DNA from: Anaerolineae bacterium
GTDB taxonomy: Bacteria > Chloroflexota > Anaerolineae > Aggregatilineales > Phototrophicaceae
Length of the DNA stretch: 7,711 bases
Assembly (NCBI GenBank): GCA_019912905.1
Contig: JAIOHO010000515.1
Span: 1 to 7,711 of the forward strand
Direction of reading: 5' to 3'
The translations under genes were made by a program, and so were the position numbers. Shown here in pieces: positions 1-6,100 of this stretch. Under the pieces are notes generated by a model. It saw only the letters and a program-made list of their open reading frames with translations, ran no database searches and was not told the DNA's origin. Each line of letters begins with the position of its first letter. The first letter of the stretch is position 1.

Positions 1-396
1 CCCCAGGTCCGAGCACTGGCCGCCGCTCATCCTGGTGTCACCTTCGTCCTCGATCACTTTGCCGGAGCCAGAATCCACGCGGATGACCATGCCGACTGGC
101 GTACCCAGTTGGAGCCGGTCGCCGCGCTGCCCAATACCGTCATGAAAGTCTCCGGCTATCTGACCGCCGCAGACCCAATGCCGCCGTCCATCGACACGCT
201 GCGCCCTTTCTTTGAAACCGCCCTGGATTTGTTCGGACCGGCGCGCCTGATGTATGGCAGCGACTGGCCGGTATGCCTGCGCGGGGGCAGTTACGAGGCC
301 GGCGTTCAAATGCTTCAGACTCTGGCCGGTGCGCTCACCCTGGATGAACAGCTAGACCTCTGGGGCCGCACCGCGACAAAGACCTATCAACTATAG
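1..396 (+). CDS. Amidohydrolase-2 family protein (lactonase-like), 3' part only
   Basis: The frame is open from the first base, so the gene starts outside the window. The 131 visible residues look like the C-terminal half of a COG3618 amidohydrolase, a TIM-barrel family usually near 280 residues that includes L-fuconolactonase and related sugar-lactone hydrolases. Supporting motifs are FVLDHFAG at about residues 15-22 (the family's conserved LDH segment) and MYGSDWPVC at 84-92, where Asp88 sits in the GSDWP motif that contributes the catalytic or metal-site aspartate. The stop is TAG at 394-396. The next gene starts 17 bases later with its own ribosome binding site, so the two are probably co-transcribed. 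A lactonase beside sugar dehydrogenases suggests hydrolysis of an aldonolactone made by oxidation of a sugar. That role is inferred from context; the substrate is unknown. The family call is firm and the lactonase role is moderate. Confidence 0.85.
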   Translation, partial: PQVRALAAAHPGVTFVLDHFAGARIHADDHADWRTQLEPVAALPNTVMKVSGYLTAADPMPPSIDTLRPFFETALDLFGPARLMYGSDWPVCLRGGSYEAGVQMLQTLAGALTLDEQLDLWGRTATKTYQL

Positions 397-399
397 AAT

Positions 400-405
400 A
401 AGGAG
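400..405 (+). promoter_or_regulatory. Ribosome binding site of the TIM-barrel isomerase gene
   Basis: AAGGAG lies 8 bases before the ATG at 414, a strong Shine-Dalgarno match with normal spacing. It fixes the start of the downstream gene and shows independent translation initiation after the lactonase stop. Confidence 0.75.
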
Positions 406-413
406 TTTCATTC

Positions 414-1178
414 ATGGTTCCGCCAATTGGTTTACAGTTATACACCCTGCGTGAAGCCGCTCAGAGCGGATACGAAGCCGTGGTGCGCCGCGTGGCCGAA
501 ATCGGTTACGCCGGAGTCGAACCTGCCGGTTTCCCTGGCTCCAGCGCCCAGGCTGCGGCGAAATTGTACAAAGAGCTTGGGCTGCAAGTGCCGAGCATCC
601 ACGCCCGCTTCCCGGAAGGGGCCAACAAAAACGAAGCGATTGAAACCGCGCTCACGCTCGGCTCGAAGCGCATCATTTCGGGCATCGGACGCGGCGACAA
701 GTGGGACACGCTTGACAAGATCAAAGCCAACTGCAATCTGATCAACGAGTCTGCCGCCAACGCCGCCGAACACGGCCTCACCGTCGGCTATCACAATCAC
801 TGGTGGGAATTCGACACCATCGTGGATGGCCGCCCGGCCTATGAGCACATGCTGGAACTGCTCGATCCGAACGTCTTTTTCCAGGTCGATACCTACTGGG
901 TCCAGGTCGGCGGGCATAACGTGGTAGACGTCATCAAGCAGTTGGGCAGCCGCGCACCCATCCTGCACATCAAGGACGGCCCGGCAGACAAGCCTGAATC
1001 CGATATGGTCGCAGTCGGCTCTGGCGTGATGGATTGGTCGGCAATTATGGCCGCGTCCGCCGCAACCGCTGAGTGGCACATTGTCGAACTCGACCGCTGC
1101 GCGACGGATATGTACACGGCGGTCGCCGACAGCTACAAGTTCCTGGTCGGGAAAGGCCTGTCCCGTGGAAAAAACTAA
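414..1178 (+). CDS. Sugar phosphate isomerase/epimerase family protein (xylose isomerase-like TIM barrel)
   Basis: A 254-residue protein of the COG1082 / AP-endonuclease-2 superfamily, of typical length for single-domain members. It opens with IGLQLYTLRE (5-14), the usual first strand of this family. The likely divalent-metal ligands fall in the expected order: YHNHWWEF (126-133, Glu132 and neighbouring His), VDTYW (158-162, Asp159), HIKDG (185-189, His185) and WHIVELD (221-227, Glu225). No signal peptide is seen, so it is cytosolic. Family members isomerise or epimerise keto-sugars and inositol intermediates, and some cleave 3-keto-glycosides. Which of these applies here cannot be read from the sequence. 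Its 3' end overlaps the following dehydrogenase gene by 14 bases, implying coupled translation and a shared pathway. The start is the ATG at 414, supported by AAGGAG 8 bases upstream. Confidence 0.88.
   Translation: MVPPIGLQLYTLREAAQSGYEAVVRRVAEIGYAGVEPAGFPGSSAQAAAKLYKELGLQVPSIHARFPEGANKNEAIETALTLGSKRIISGIGRGDKWDTLDKIKANCNLINESAANAAEHGLTVGYHNHWWEFDTIVDGRPAYEHMLELLDPNVFFQVDTYWVQVGGHNVVDVIKQLGSRAPILHIKDGPADKPESDMVAVGSGVMDWSAIMAASAATAEWHIVELDRCATDMYTAVADSYKFLVGKGLSRGKN
1152..1156 (+). promoter_or_regulatory. Ribosome binding site deciding the GTG start of the first dehydrogenase
   Basis: AAAGG lies 8 bases before GTG 1165, inside the 3' end of the isomerase gene. It supports initiation at 1165 rather than at an in-frame codon further upstream. 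The Gfo/Idh/MocA homology also begins only a few residues after this GTG. Confidence 0.5.
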
Positions 1179-2274
1179 GGTCGGCATCATCGGCTGCGGC
1201 AACATCAGCGACCGCTACATGACGTGGTGCCCCAAATTCGACATCCTCGAAGTCGCCGCCTGCACCGACATCCTGATGGAACGTGCGCAGGAAAAAGCGG
1301 CGCAGTACGGCGTCCTGGCGATGACGCTCGAAGACATGCTGGCGAACCCGGAAATTAAGATCGTCATCAATCTGACGGTCCCGGCAGTCCATGCCAGTGT
1401 TTCGCTGACGGCCATCGCCGCAGGCAAAAGCGTCTACAGTGAAAAGCCGCTGGCCCTCACCCGTGAGGATGGACAGAAGATCCTGCAAGCCGCCAAAGAA
1501 AAAGGCGTCCTGGTCGGCTGCGCGCCCGATACCTTCCTGGGCGGCGGCCTGCAAACCTGCCGCAAGCTGATCGACGATGGTTGGATCGGCGCGCCGGTCG
1601 CGGCAACCGCCTTCATGCTCGGTCACGGGCCAGAAGCCTGGCACCCGAACCCGGACTTCTTCTACAAGGTCGGCGGCGGCCCAGTGTTCGACATGGGACC
1701 TTACTACCTGACCGCACTGGTTCACCTGCTCGGCCCGGTTCAGCGCATCACCGGTTCGGCCCGCATCTCCTTCCCGCAGCGCTTCGCCACCAGCGAAAAA
1801 CTGCCACCAGAACTGCGCGGCCACGCCATCGACGTCGAGATTCCGACGCATGTCGCCGGCGTCCTCGATTTCACCAGTGGCCCGATTGCGACCCTCATCA
1901 CCAGCTTCGACGTCTGGTCGCACAATCTGCCGCGCATCGAAATCTACGGCACCGGAGGCAGCCTGAGTGTACCCGATCCGAATACCTTCCGCGGCCCGGT
2001 CAAAATCCGCCGCGCCGGGGCTGAGGATTGGAGCGAGATTCCCCTGTCACACAGCAGCGATGTCGAACGCGGCATCGGGGTTGCAGACATGGCCTATGCA
2101 CTGCGGTCGGGGCGTCCCCATCGCGCCAGCGGCAGTCTGGCCTATCACGTGCTCGACCTGATGCATAGCATTCACGACGCCTCGGCCAGCGGCCAGCACG
2201 TCATGGTCAGCAGCACCGTCGAACGGCCCGCCCCGCTGCCCATCGGTTTGCCCAAAGGTCAGCTCGATCAGTAA
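1165..2274 (+). CDS. Gfo/Idh/MocA family NAD(P)-dependent oxidoreductase, paralog A
   Basis: A 369-residue dehydrogenase of the COG0673 family. The N-terminal Rossmann domain begins at once with VGIIGCGNIS (6-15). Asp35 at the end of the second strand would suit NAD(H) better than NADP(H). The family signature SEKPLAL is at 92-98, with Lys94 the expected catalytic lysine. The substrate domain carries GGGPVFDMGPYY (170-181). Asp176 matches the conserved aspartate, but the usual histidine four residues later is Tyr180. I start the gene at GTG 1165: the frame is open further upstream, but that stretch reads as isomerase-gene shadow with no homology, and paralog B starts at the matching place. 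It overlaps the isomerase gene by 14 bases. It oxidises or reduces a sugar, glycoside or cyclitol; the substrate is unknown. Compared with paralog B it has about four extra residues near 207-221, in a likely substrate-domain loop. Confidence 0.88.
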   Translation: MEKTKVGIIGCGNISDRYMTWCPKFDILEVAACTDILMERAQEKAAQYGVLAMTLEDMLANPEIKIVINLTVPAVHASVSLTAIAAGKSVYSEKPLALTREDGQKILQAAKEKGVLVGCAPDTFLGGGLQTCRKLIDDGWIGAPVAATAFMLGHGPEAWHPNPDFFYKVGGGPVFDMGPYYLTALVHLLGPVQRITGSARISFPQRFATSEKLPPELRGHAIDVEIPTHVAGVLDFTSGPIATLITSFDVWSHNLPRIEIYGTGGSLSVPDPNTFRGPVKIRRAGAEDWSEIPLSHSSDVERGIGVADMAYALRSGRPHRASGSLAYHVLDLMHSIHDASASGQHVMVSSTVERPAPLPIGLPKGQLDQ

Positions 2275-2287
2275 ATGCGTATCCCTT

Positions 2288-2317
2288 GGAGGGGCACAGA
2301 CCTACCGTGCCCCTTCC
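2288..2317 (+). repeat. GGGGCAC inverted repeat between the two dehydrogenase genes
   Basis: GGAGGGGCAC (2288-2297) pairs with GTGCCCCTTCC (2307-2317), with a 7-bp perfect core, a 9-base loop and one bulged T in the outer part. It begins 13 bases after the stop of paralog A. There is no T run, so it is not a canonical intrinsic terminator. It may be an mRNA-stabilising, processing or attenuating hairpin. Its core closely resembles the hairpin at 5731-5752. Confidence 0.6.
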
Positions 2318-2339
2318 GTATTACAACCGGAAAGGTTGT
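2312..2339 (+). promoter_or_regulatory. Possible SD-sequestering element before paralog B
   Basis: The likely ribosome binding site GGAAAGG (2329-2335) lies 11 bases before ATG 2347. It can sit partly in the loop of a 6-bp hairpin, ACAACC (2323-2328) with GGTTGT (2334-2339). Alternatively it can pair with CCTTCCG (2312-2318) as an anti-SD, leaving one bulged A. The anti-SD bases are also the 3' arm of the preceding GGGGCAC hairpin, so the structures compete. The pairings are visible in the sequence; a regulatory role is speculative. Confidence 0.3.
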
Positions 2340-2346
2340 TTGGTTT

Positions 2347-3447
2347 ATGACCCACAAGACCCCCATCGGCATCATTGGCTGCGGCAATATCAGCGACCGC
2401 TACCTCCAGTGGTGCCCGAAATTCGACATTCTCGAAGTGGTTGCCTGTGCCGACCTGGATATGAGCCGGGCGCAGACCAAAGCGGAACAGTACGGCGTCA
2501 AAGCCCTCACGCCTGAGCAGCTGCTGGCGGACCCGGATATTCAGATCGTGGTCAACCTGACCATCCCGAAAGCCCATACCGAAGTCGATCTGGCCGCTAT
2601 CGCCGCCGGGAAGAGCGTCTACAGTGAGAAGCCGCTGGCACTCAACCGCGCCGACAGCCAGAAGATCCTGCAAGCCGCCCGCGACAAAGGCGTATTGGTC
2701 GGCTGCGCGCCGGATACCTTCCTGGGTGGCGGCCTGCAAACCTGCCGCAAGCTGATCGACGATGGCTGGATCGGAACACCGGTCGCGGCGACCGCGTTTA
2801 TGGCCGTGCACGGGCACGAATCCTGGCATCCCGACCCGGAGTTCTACTACAAAGCGGGCGGCGGCCCGATGCTCGATATGGGACCGTACTACCTGACCGC
2901 GCTGGTGCACCTGCTCGGCCCCGTCAAGCGCGTCACTGGCTCCAGCAAGACCACCTTCCCGCAGCGCGTCATCACCAGCCAGCCCAAATACGGCCAGGTC
3001 ATCGACGTCGATGTGACCACGCATCTGGCCGGGGTGCTGGATTTCGCCAGCGGCGCAGTTGGCACGGTCATTATGAGTTTCGACGTCTGGTCGCATAATC
3101 TGCCGCGCATCGAAATCTACGGCTCAGAAGGCAGCCTGAGTGTGCCCGATCCCAATACCTTCCGCGGGCCGGTCAAAATCCGCCGCGCCGGGGCTGACGA
3201 TTGGAGCGAGATTCCCCTGTCGCACAGCAGTGATGTGGAACGCGGCATCGGCGTGGCCGACATGGCCTATGCGCTCCGTTCGGGCCGTGGGCATCGCGCC
3301 AGCGGCGATCTGGCCGATCACGTGCTGGAGGTCATGCTGGCCGTCGATCAGGCTTCGCAGACAGGCCGCCACATCGAGATTGCCAGTGCAATCACGCGGC
3401 CCGCGCCGCTGCCGGTCGGTCTGGCTAAAGGTCAATTGGATGCCTAG
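2347..3447 (+). CDS. Gfo/Idh/MocA family NAD(P)-dependent oxidoreductase, paralog B
   Basis: A 366-residue tandem paralog of the preceding gene with the same layout: Rossmann motif IGIIGCGNIS (7-16), SEKPLAL with Lys95, and GGGPMLDMGPYY in which Asp177 is kept and the usual His is Tyr181. Long blocks match paralog A exactly at protein level, for example the segment from KGVLVGCAPD through DGWIG and the C-terminal segment from DWSEIPLSHS through ALRSGR. The N-terminal third and residues near 200-220 differ more. The frame is open back to an ATG at 2275, directly after the stop of A. I prefer ATG 2347 because the extra 24 residues have no counterpart in A, are encoded by the hairpin leader, and GGAAAGG precedes 2347. 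It is probably in the same operon. The two enzymes may act on different substrates or in opposite directions; this is inferred, not shown. Confidence 0.88.
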   Translation: MTHKTPIGIIGCGNISDRYLQWCPKFDILEVVACADLDMSRAQTKAEQYGVKALTPEQLLADPDIQIVVNLTIPKAHTEVDLAAIAAGKSVYSEKPLALNRADSQKILQAARDKGVLVGCAPDTFLGGGLQTCRKLIDDGWIGTPVAATAFMAVHGHESWHPDPEFYYKAGGGPMLDMGPYYLTALVHLLGPVKRVTGSSKTTFPQRVITSQPKYGQVIDVDVTTHLAGVLDFASGAVGTVIMSFDVWSHNLPRIEIYGSEGSLSVPDPNTFRGPVKIRRAGADDWSEIPLSHSSDVERGIGVADMAYALRSGRGHRASGDLADHVLEVMLAVDQASQTGRHIEIASAITRPAPLPVGLAKGQLDA

Positions 3448-3484
3448 CGATTCATATTGTTAAGCCATCATCCCTGCTTCGCTC

Positions 3485-3510
3485 AGAGCCGACCCCCGCG
3501 TCGGCTCTTT
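3485..3510 (+). terminator. Intrinsic terminator-like hairpin after the dehydrogenases
   Basis: AGAGCCGAC (3485-3493) pairs perfectly with GTCGGCTCT (3500-3508) around a 6-base loop, followed by a short T run ending at 3510. It stands 37 bases after the stop of paralog B and 41 bases before the next start. The T run is only three bases, so read-through into the SDR gene is plausible. Confidence 0.6.
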
Positions 3511-3539
3511 GAACGCAGCGCCGGGATCGAGTGATTGAG

Positions 3540-3544
3540 AAGGA
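3540..3544 (+). promoter_or_regulatory. Ribosome binding site deciding the SDR start
   Basis: AAGGA lies 7 bases before ATG 3552. It argues against the in-frame GTG at 3531, which has no comparable site and would add seven residues not needed before the Rossmann motif. Confidence 0.65.
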
Positions 3545-3551
3545 ACTTCTT

Positions 3552-4532
3552 ATGAATCAGGAACGATTTTTTGTGACCGGCGCGCTGGGCTGCCTGGGAG
3601 CCTGGGTGGTACGCAATCTGGTGCAGCAGCAGGTGCCTGTCACGGTCTATGACCTGGGCAGCAATACCCAGCGGCTCCAGCTCATCATGTCGGATGAGGA
3701 AATCGGGCGCGTTCAGTTTGTCGCCGGGGACATCACCGATCAGGCTGCGCTGCAAGCCGCGATGCAGGCCGCCAGCGCCACCCACGTAATCCACCTGGCC
3801 GCCCTGCAAGTACCTTTCTGCCGGGCGAATCCCCCGCTTGGGGCGCGCGTCAACGTCGTCGGCACGGTGAACATTTTCGAGTCGATCAAGAACCTGGGCC
3901 TCAAGCATGTGGTCTATGCCAGCAGCGTGGCCGTCTACGGGCGCGGCGATGAATATGCCGACCGCATCATCCCGAACGATGCGCCGCTGCGCCCCCGCAA
4001 CCTGTACGGCGTCTATAAGCAGGCCAACGAAGGCACCGCCTTCATCTACCATCAGGATTACGCCATTCACAGCATCGGCCTGCGCCCCTACACTCTCTAC
4101 GGCCCCGCGCGCGACCAGGGCATGACCTCGACGCCCACCAAAGCGATGCTGGCAGCGGCGGCAGGAAAGCCGTATCATATTTCATTTGGCGGCTACAACG
4201 GCTTCCAGTTTGTCGATGACGTCGCCAAAATCTTCATTCAGTCGGCCCGCACTACTTACGAGGGTGCCGGGGTTTTTAACCTGGGCGGAGCCGTTGCGCC
4301 CATGCAGGACGTGGTCGCGGCCATCGACGCTGCGGCACCGGAAATGGCGGGCAAAATCACCTTCGAGCCGCAGCCGCTGGCCCTGCCAGATGGCACCGAT
4401 GACTCCGCGCTTGTGGCAGCGATCGGAGCGGTGCCCAACACGCCGCTGCACGAAGGGGTGGCCTTCACCATTCAGCATTTCAGGCAGGCCCTGGCCGCAG
4501 GCAAAGTCAGCCTCGACCAGTTGAACGGGTAA
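3552..4532 (+). CDS. NAD-dependent epimerase/dehydratase family protein (extended SDR)
   Basis: A 326-residue extended short-chain dehydrogenase/reductase of the COG0451 type. Cofactor features are the glycine motif TGALGCLG (9-16), Asp34 after the second strand (suggesting NAD), GDITD (58-62) and HLAA (80-83). Catalytic features are the serine motif YASSVAVYG (121-129) and YGVYK (151-155), which gives Tyr151 and Lys155. LRPYTLYGP follows, as is usual in nucleotide-sugar epimerases and related enzymes. The C-terminal part forms the substrate lobe. It is cytosolic, with no membrane segment. Members epimerise, dehydrate or oxidise sugars, often as nucleotide derivatives, and some oxidise free sugars or make lactones. 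With no nucleotide-sugar gene nearby, a catabolic sugar substrate is as likely. It follows a terminator-like hairpin and lies 32 bases before the PLP enzyme gene, probably co-transcribed with it. The family is certain; the substrate is unknown. Confidence 0.88.
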   Translation: MNQERFFVTGALGCLGAWVVRNLVQQQVPVTVYDLGSNTQRLQLIMSDEEIGRVQFVAGDITDQAALQAAMQAASATHVIHLAALQVPFCRANPPLGARVNVVGTVNIFESIKNLGLKHVVYASSVAVYGRGDEYADRIIPNDAPLRPRNLYGVYKQANEGTAFIYHQDYAIHSIGLRPYTLYGPARDQGMTSTPTKAMLAAAAGKPYHISFGGYNGFQFVDDVAKIFIQSARTTYEGAGVFNLGGAVAPMQDVVAAIDAAAPEMAGKITFEPQPLALPDGTDDSALVAAIGAVPNTPLHEGVAFTIQHFRQALAAGKVSLDQLNG

Positions 4533-4553
4533 TCCATCCGAAGACATCAACCA

Positions 4554-4559
4554 AGAGGA
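4554..4559 (+). promoter_or_regulatory. Ribosome binding site deciding the GTG start of the PLP enzyme
   Basis: AGAGGA (read as a GAGG-type site) lies 5 bases before GTG 4565. The alternative ATG at 4577 would be 17 bases away, too far, so GTG 4565 is the better start. Confidence 0.55.
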
Positions 4560-4564
4560 TTCGT

Positions 4565-5713
4565 GTGAACACCACAATGCAGCTCGAAAACCTGAGAGAA
4601 TTGTTCTTGCTCGATCCTGAAGTTGCCTTCTTCAATCACGGGTCGTTCGGGGCGTGCCCCAAACCCGTGTTTGAGGAATACCAGCGCTGGCAGCGGGACC
4701 TGGAATGGCAGCCGGTCGATTTCCTGGGCCGCCGCCGCGAAGGGATGATCAATGAAGCCCGCGAGAAGCTGGCCGATTATCTCCACACTCCTGTGGAGGA
4801 CCTCATCTTTGTGGTGAACGCCACCCAGGGCGTCAACACGGTGGCACGGTCGCTGAAACTCCAGCCGGGCGACGAAATTCTGACGACCAATCACGAATAT
4901 GGCGCGATCAACAAAACCTGGGCGTTTGTCTGTGAACGCACCGGTGCGCGCATGGTCGAGCATCACATCACCCTGCCCGCCACCTCACACGAGTCCTTTG
5001 TCGAAGCGTTCTGGGCGGAGGTCACGCCGCGCACGCGAGTCATCAGCATCAGCCATATCACCTCGCCCACCGCGCTGATCTTCCCCATCGCCGAAATCTG
5101 CCGCCGCGCGCGGGAAGCGGGCATCCTCACCGTGATTGACGGTGCCCATGCCCCCGGCCAGATTCCCGTTGATCTCACCGCCATCGGAGCCGATTTTTAC
5201 TCCGGTAATTGTCACAAGTGGCTGTCCGCCCCCAAAGGCGCGGGCTTCCTGTTCGCCCGCCGTGAGCATCACCTGATGATCGACCCGCTGGTGATCAGCC
5301 ACGGCTGGGGTCCTGACGGCACGTTTGCCAGCCACAACGAATGGCAGGGCACGCGTGATATTTCGGCCTTTCTGACCGTTCCAGCCGCCATCGACTTTCA
5401 GCGGGAGCATGATTGGGATTCCGTCCGCGCGCGCTGCCACCGGATGGCGGTCGATCTGCACCACCGCATCGGCCAGATGACCGGCCTGGACCCCATCGCC
5501 ACCGATCTGGACCTGTGGTTTGCCCAGATGATCAGCATCCCCATGCCGAAGGATCGCCTGCGAGAGATTAACGACCGTCTGTACTACGATTACAAGATCG
5601 TCCCGGCAGGTGGCACCATCGGTGACAAAAACAACATGCGCATCTCGATCCAGGGCTACAACACGCCCGAAGACTGTGACCGGCTGGTGAGCGCGCTGGC
5701 GGAAATTCTCTAG
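4565..5713 (+). CDS. PLP-dependent class V aminotransferase-fold enzyme, isopenicillin-N-epimerase-like
   Basis: A 382-residue fold-type I PLP enzyme of the class V group. FFNHGSFGACP (22-32) and the following basic and aromatic stretch are typical of proteins annotated as isopenicillin-N epimerase (CefD-like). The cofactor site is complete: NATQGVN (85-91) for the phosphate, SHITSPTA (163-170), Asp192 in DGAHAPGQ for the pyridine nitrogen, and Lys218 in GNCHKW for the Schiff base (codon at 5216-5218). QGTRDIS near the middle supports the class V call. Members include epimerases, transaminases, C-S lyases such as EgtE, and cysteine desulfurases. No beta-lactam genes are present, so true isopenicillin-N epimerisation is unlikely. 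I cannot name the substrate. It lies 32 bases after the SDR gene and is probably in its operon, followed by a strong hairpin. The start is GTG, chosen by its ribosome binding site. Confidence 0.87.
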   Translation: MNTTMQLENLRELFLLDPEVAFFNHGSFGACPKPVFEEYQRWQRDLEWQPVDFLGRRREGMINEAREKLADYLHTPVEDLIFVVNATQGVNTVARSLKLQPGDEILTTNHEYGAINKTWAFVCERTGARMVEHHITLPATSHESFVEAFWAEVTPRTRVISISHITSPTALIFPIAEICRRAREAGILTVIDGAHAPGQIPVDLTAIGADFYSGNCHKWLSAPKGAGFLFARREHHLMIDPLVISHGWGPDGTFASHNEWQGTRDISAFLTVPAAIDFQREHDWDSVRARCHRMAVDLHHRIGQMTGLDPIATDLDLWFAQMISIPMPKDRLREINDRLYYDYKIVPAGGTIGDKNNMRISIQGYNTPEDCDRLVSALAEIL

Positions 5714-5730
5714 CCCTTCCGCACACGTCC

Positions 5731-5752
5731 GGGGCACAGGCCGCTGTGCCCC
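5731..5752 (+). terminator. Perfect 9-bp hairpin after the PLP enzyme gene
   Basis: GGGGCACAG (5731-5739) pairs perfectly with CTGTGCCCC (5744-5752) around the loop GCCG, 17 bases after the stop. No T run follows, so it is a strong RNA hairpin that could end the transcript or block 3' exonucleases, but not a textbook Rho-independent terminator. The core resembles the palindrome at 2291-2313. Confidence 0.55.
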
Positions 5753-6066
5753 AAACTGATCCTATTCAGGCGAAGTCAGGTTGAATAATTCGCATTCAAC
5801 ATTTGCCCCAAAGTACGCTAAACCATCTCCGCCTGCTTTGTCTTTTGCGTCTCATTTCTTTTTGAGACGTACATTTGAGATACCCCCTCTCCCGCACACG
5901 CAGCGCGTCAAGGTAAGCAAACCCGAAAACCTGTTCTGCGCTGGGGCTATCGCATTGCTCGAACGCCGGATAGAGTTGGACAAACGTTATCTTCCTTGCG
6001 TACCGCTCGAAGCATCCGTTACTCACAGGGGGGTGTTTTACGATTACGACCTGCCGCAACTGGATA

Positions 6067-6080
6067 GGCCGAAAGCGGCC
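6067..6080 (-). terminator. Weak hairpin downstream of the membrane protein gene
   Basis: On the minus strand, GGCCG and CGGCC form a 5-bp stem around a 4-base loop, starting 20 bases past the stop of the glycosyltransferase gene. It is short and has no T run, so a terminator role is only a possibility. Confidence 0.2.
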
Positions 6081-6100
6081 ATCTGGTCACATTCGTGGGA

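Larger units (their letters stand above)
5714..6100. other. Intergenic region between convergent genes, no convincing gene
   Basis: This 387-base stretch separates the PLP enzyme from the convergent membrane-protein gene. Beyond the 5731-5752 hairpin it holds two small inverted repeats: GTTGAAT/ATTCAAC at 5780-5800 (7-bp arms, 7-base spacer) and CGTCTCA/TGAGACG at 5848-5869 (7-bp arms, 8-base spacer). A 107-codon frame on the plus strand (5781-6104) starts with TTG, lacks a sound ribosome binding site, resembles no family I know and runs into the end of the opposing gene. An 87-residue frame on the minus strand is equally unsupported. Base composition here starts to drop from the GC-rich left side. 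I see no tRNA or known RNA family. Confidence 0.5.

Noticed and set aside
438..1205. Long open frame (255 codons) on the minus strand opposite the isomerase gene
   Set aside because: It is antisense to a gene with clear family motifs, has no recognisable domain, and is the kind of shadow that GC-rich coding DNA produces.
1045..1923. Long open frame (292 codons) on the minus strand opposite dehydrogenase A
   Set aside because: Antisense shadow. A similar frame appears opposite paralog B at 2302-3096, as expected from the duplicated codons, not from an independent gene.
2275..2346. N-terminal extension of dehydrogenase B from the ATG directly after the stop of A
   Set aside because: The 24 extra residues have no counterpart in paralog A, are encoded by the hairpin leader, and the nearest SD-like sequence is about 16 bases away. 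Kept only as a possible reinitiation product.
3531..3551. GTG start seven codons upstream for the SDR gene
   Set aside because: ATG 3552 has AAGGA at ideal spacing, and the Rossmann motif already begins within ten residues of it.
3483..4178. Open frame of 231 codons on the minus strand opposite the SDR
   Set aside because: Antisense to a gene with complete SDR motifs; the translated sequence shows no known domain.
4565..5713. Reading the PLP enzyme as a true isopenicillin-N epimerase in a beta-lactam cluster
   Set aside because: No IPN synthase, ACV synthetase or expandase genes are present; the similarity is to the wider CefD-like group only.
4985..5737. Open frame of 250 codons on the minus strand opposite the PLP enzyme
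   Set aside because: Antisense to the well-supported PLP enzyme; no homology recognised.
5796..6059. Minus-strand open frame of 87 codons in the same intergenic stretch
   Set aside because: No ATG start supported by a ribosome binding site and no recognisable domain; competes with the plus-strand frame, and neither is convincing.
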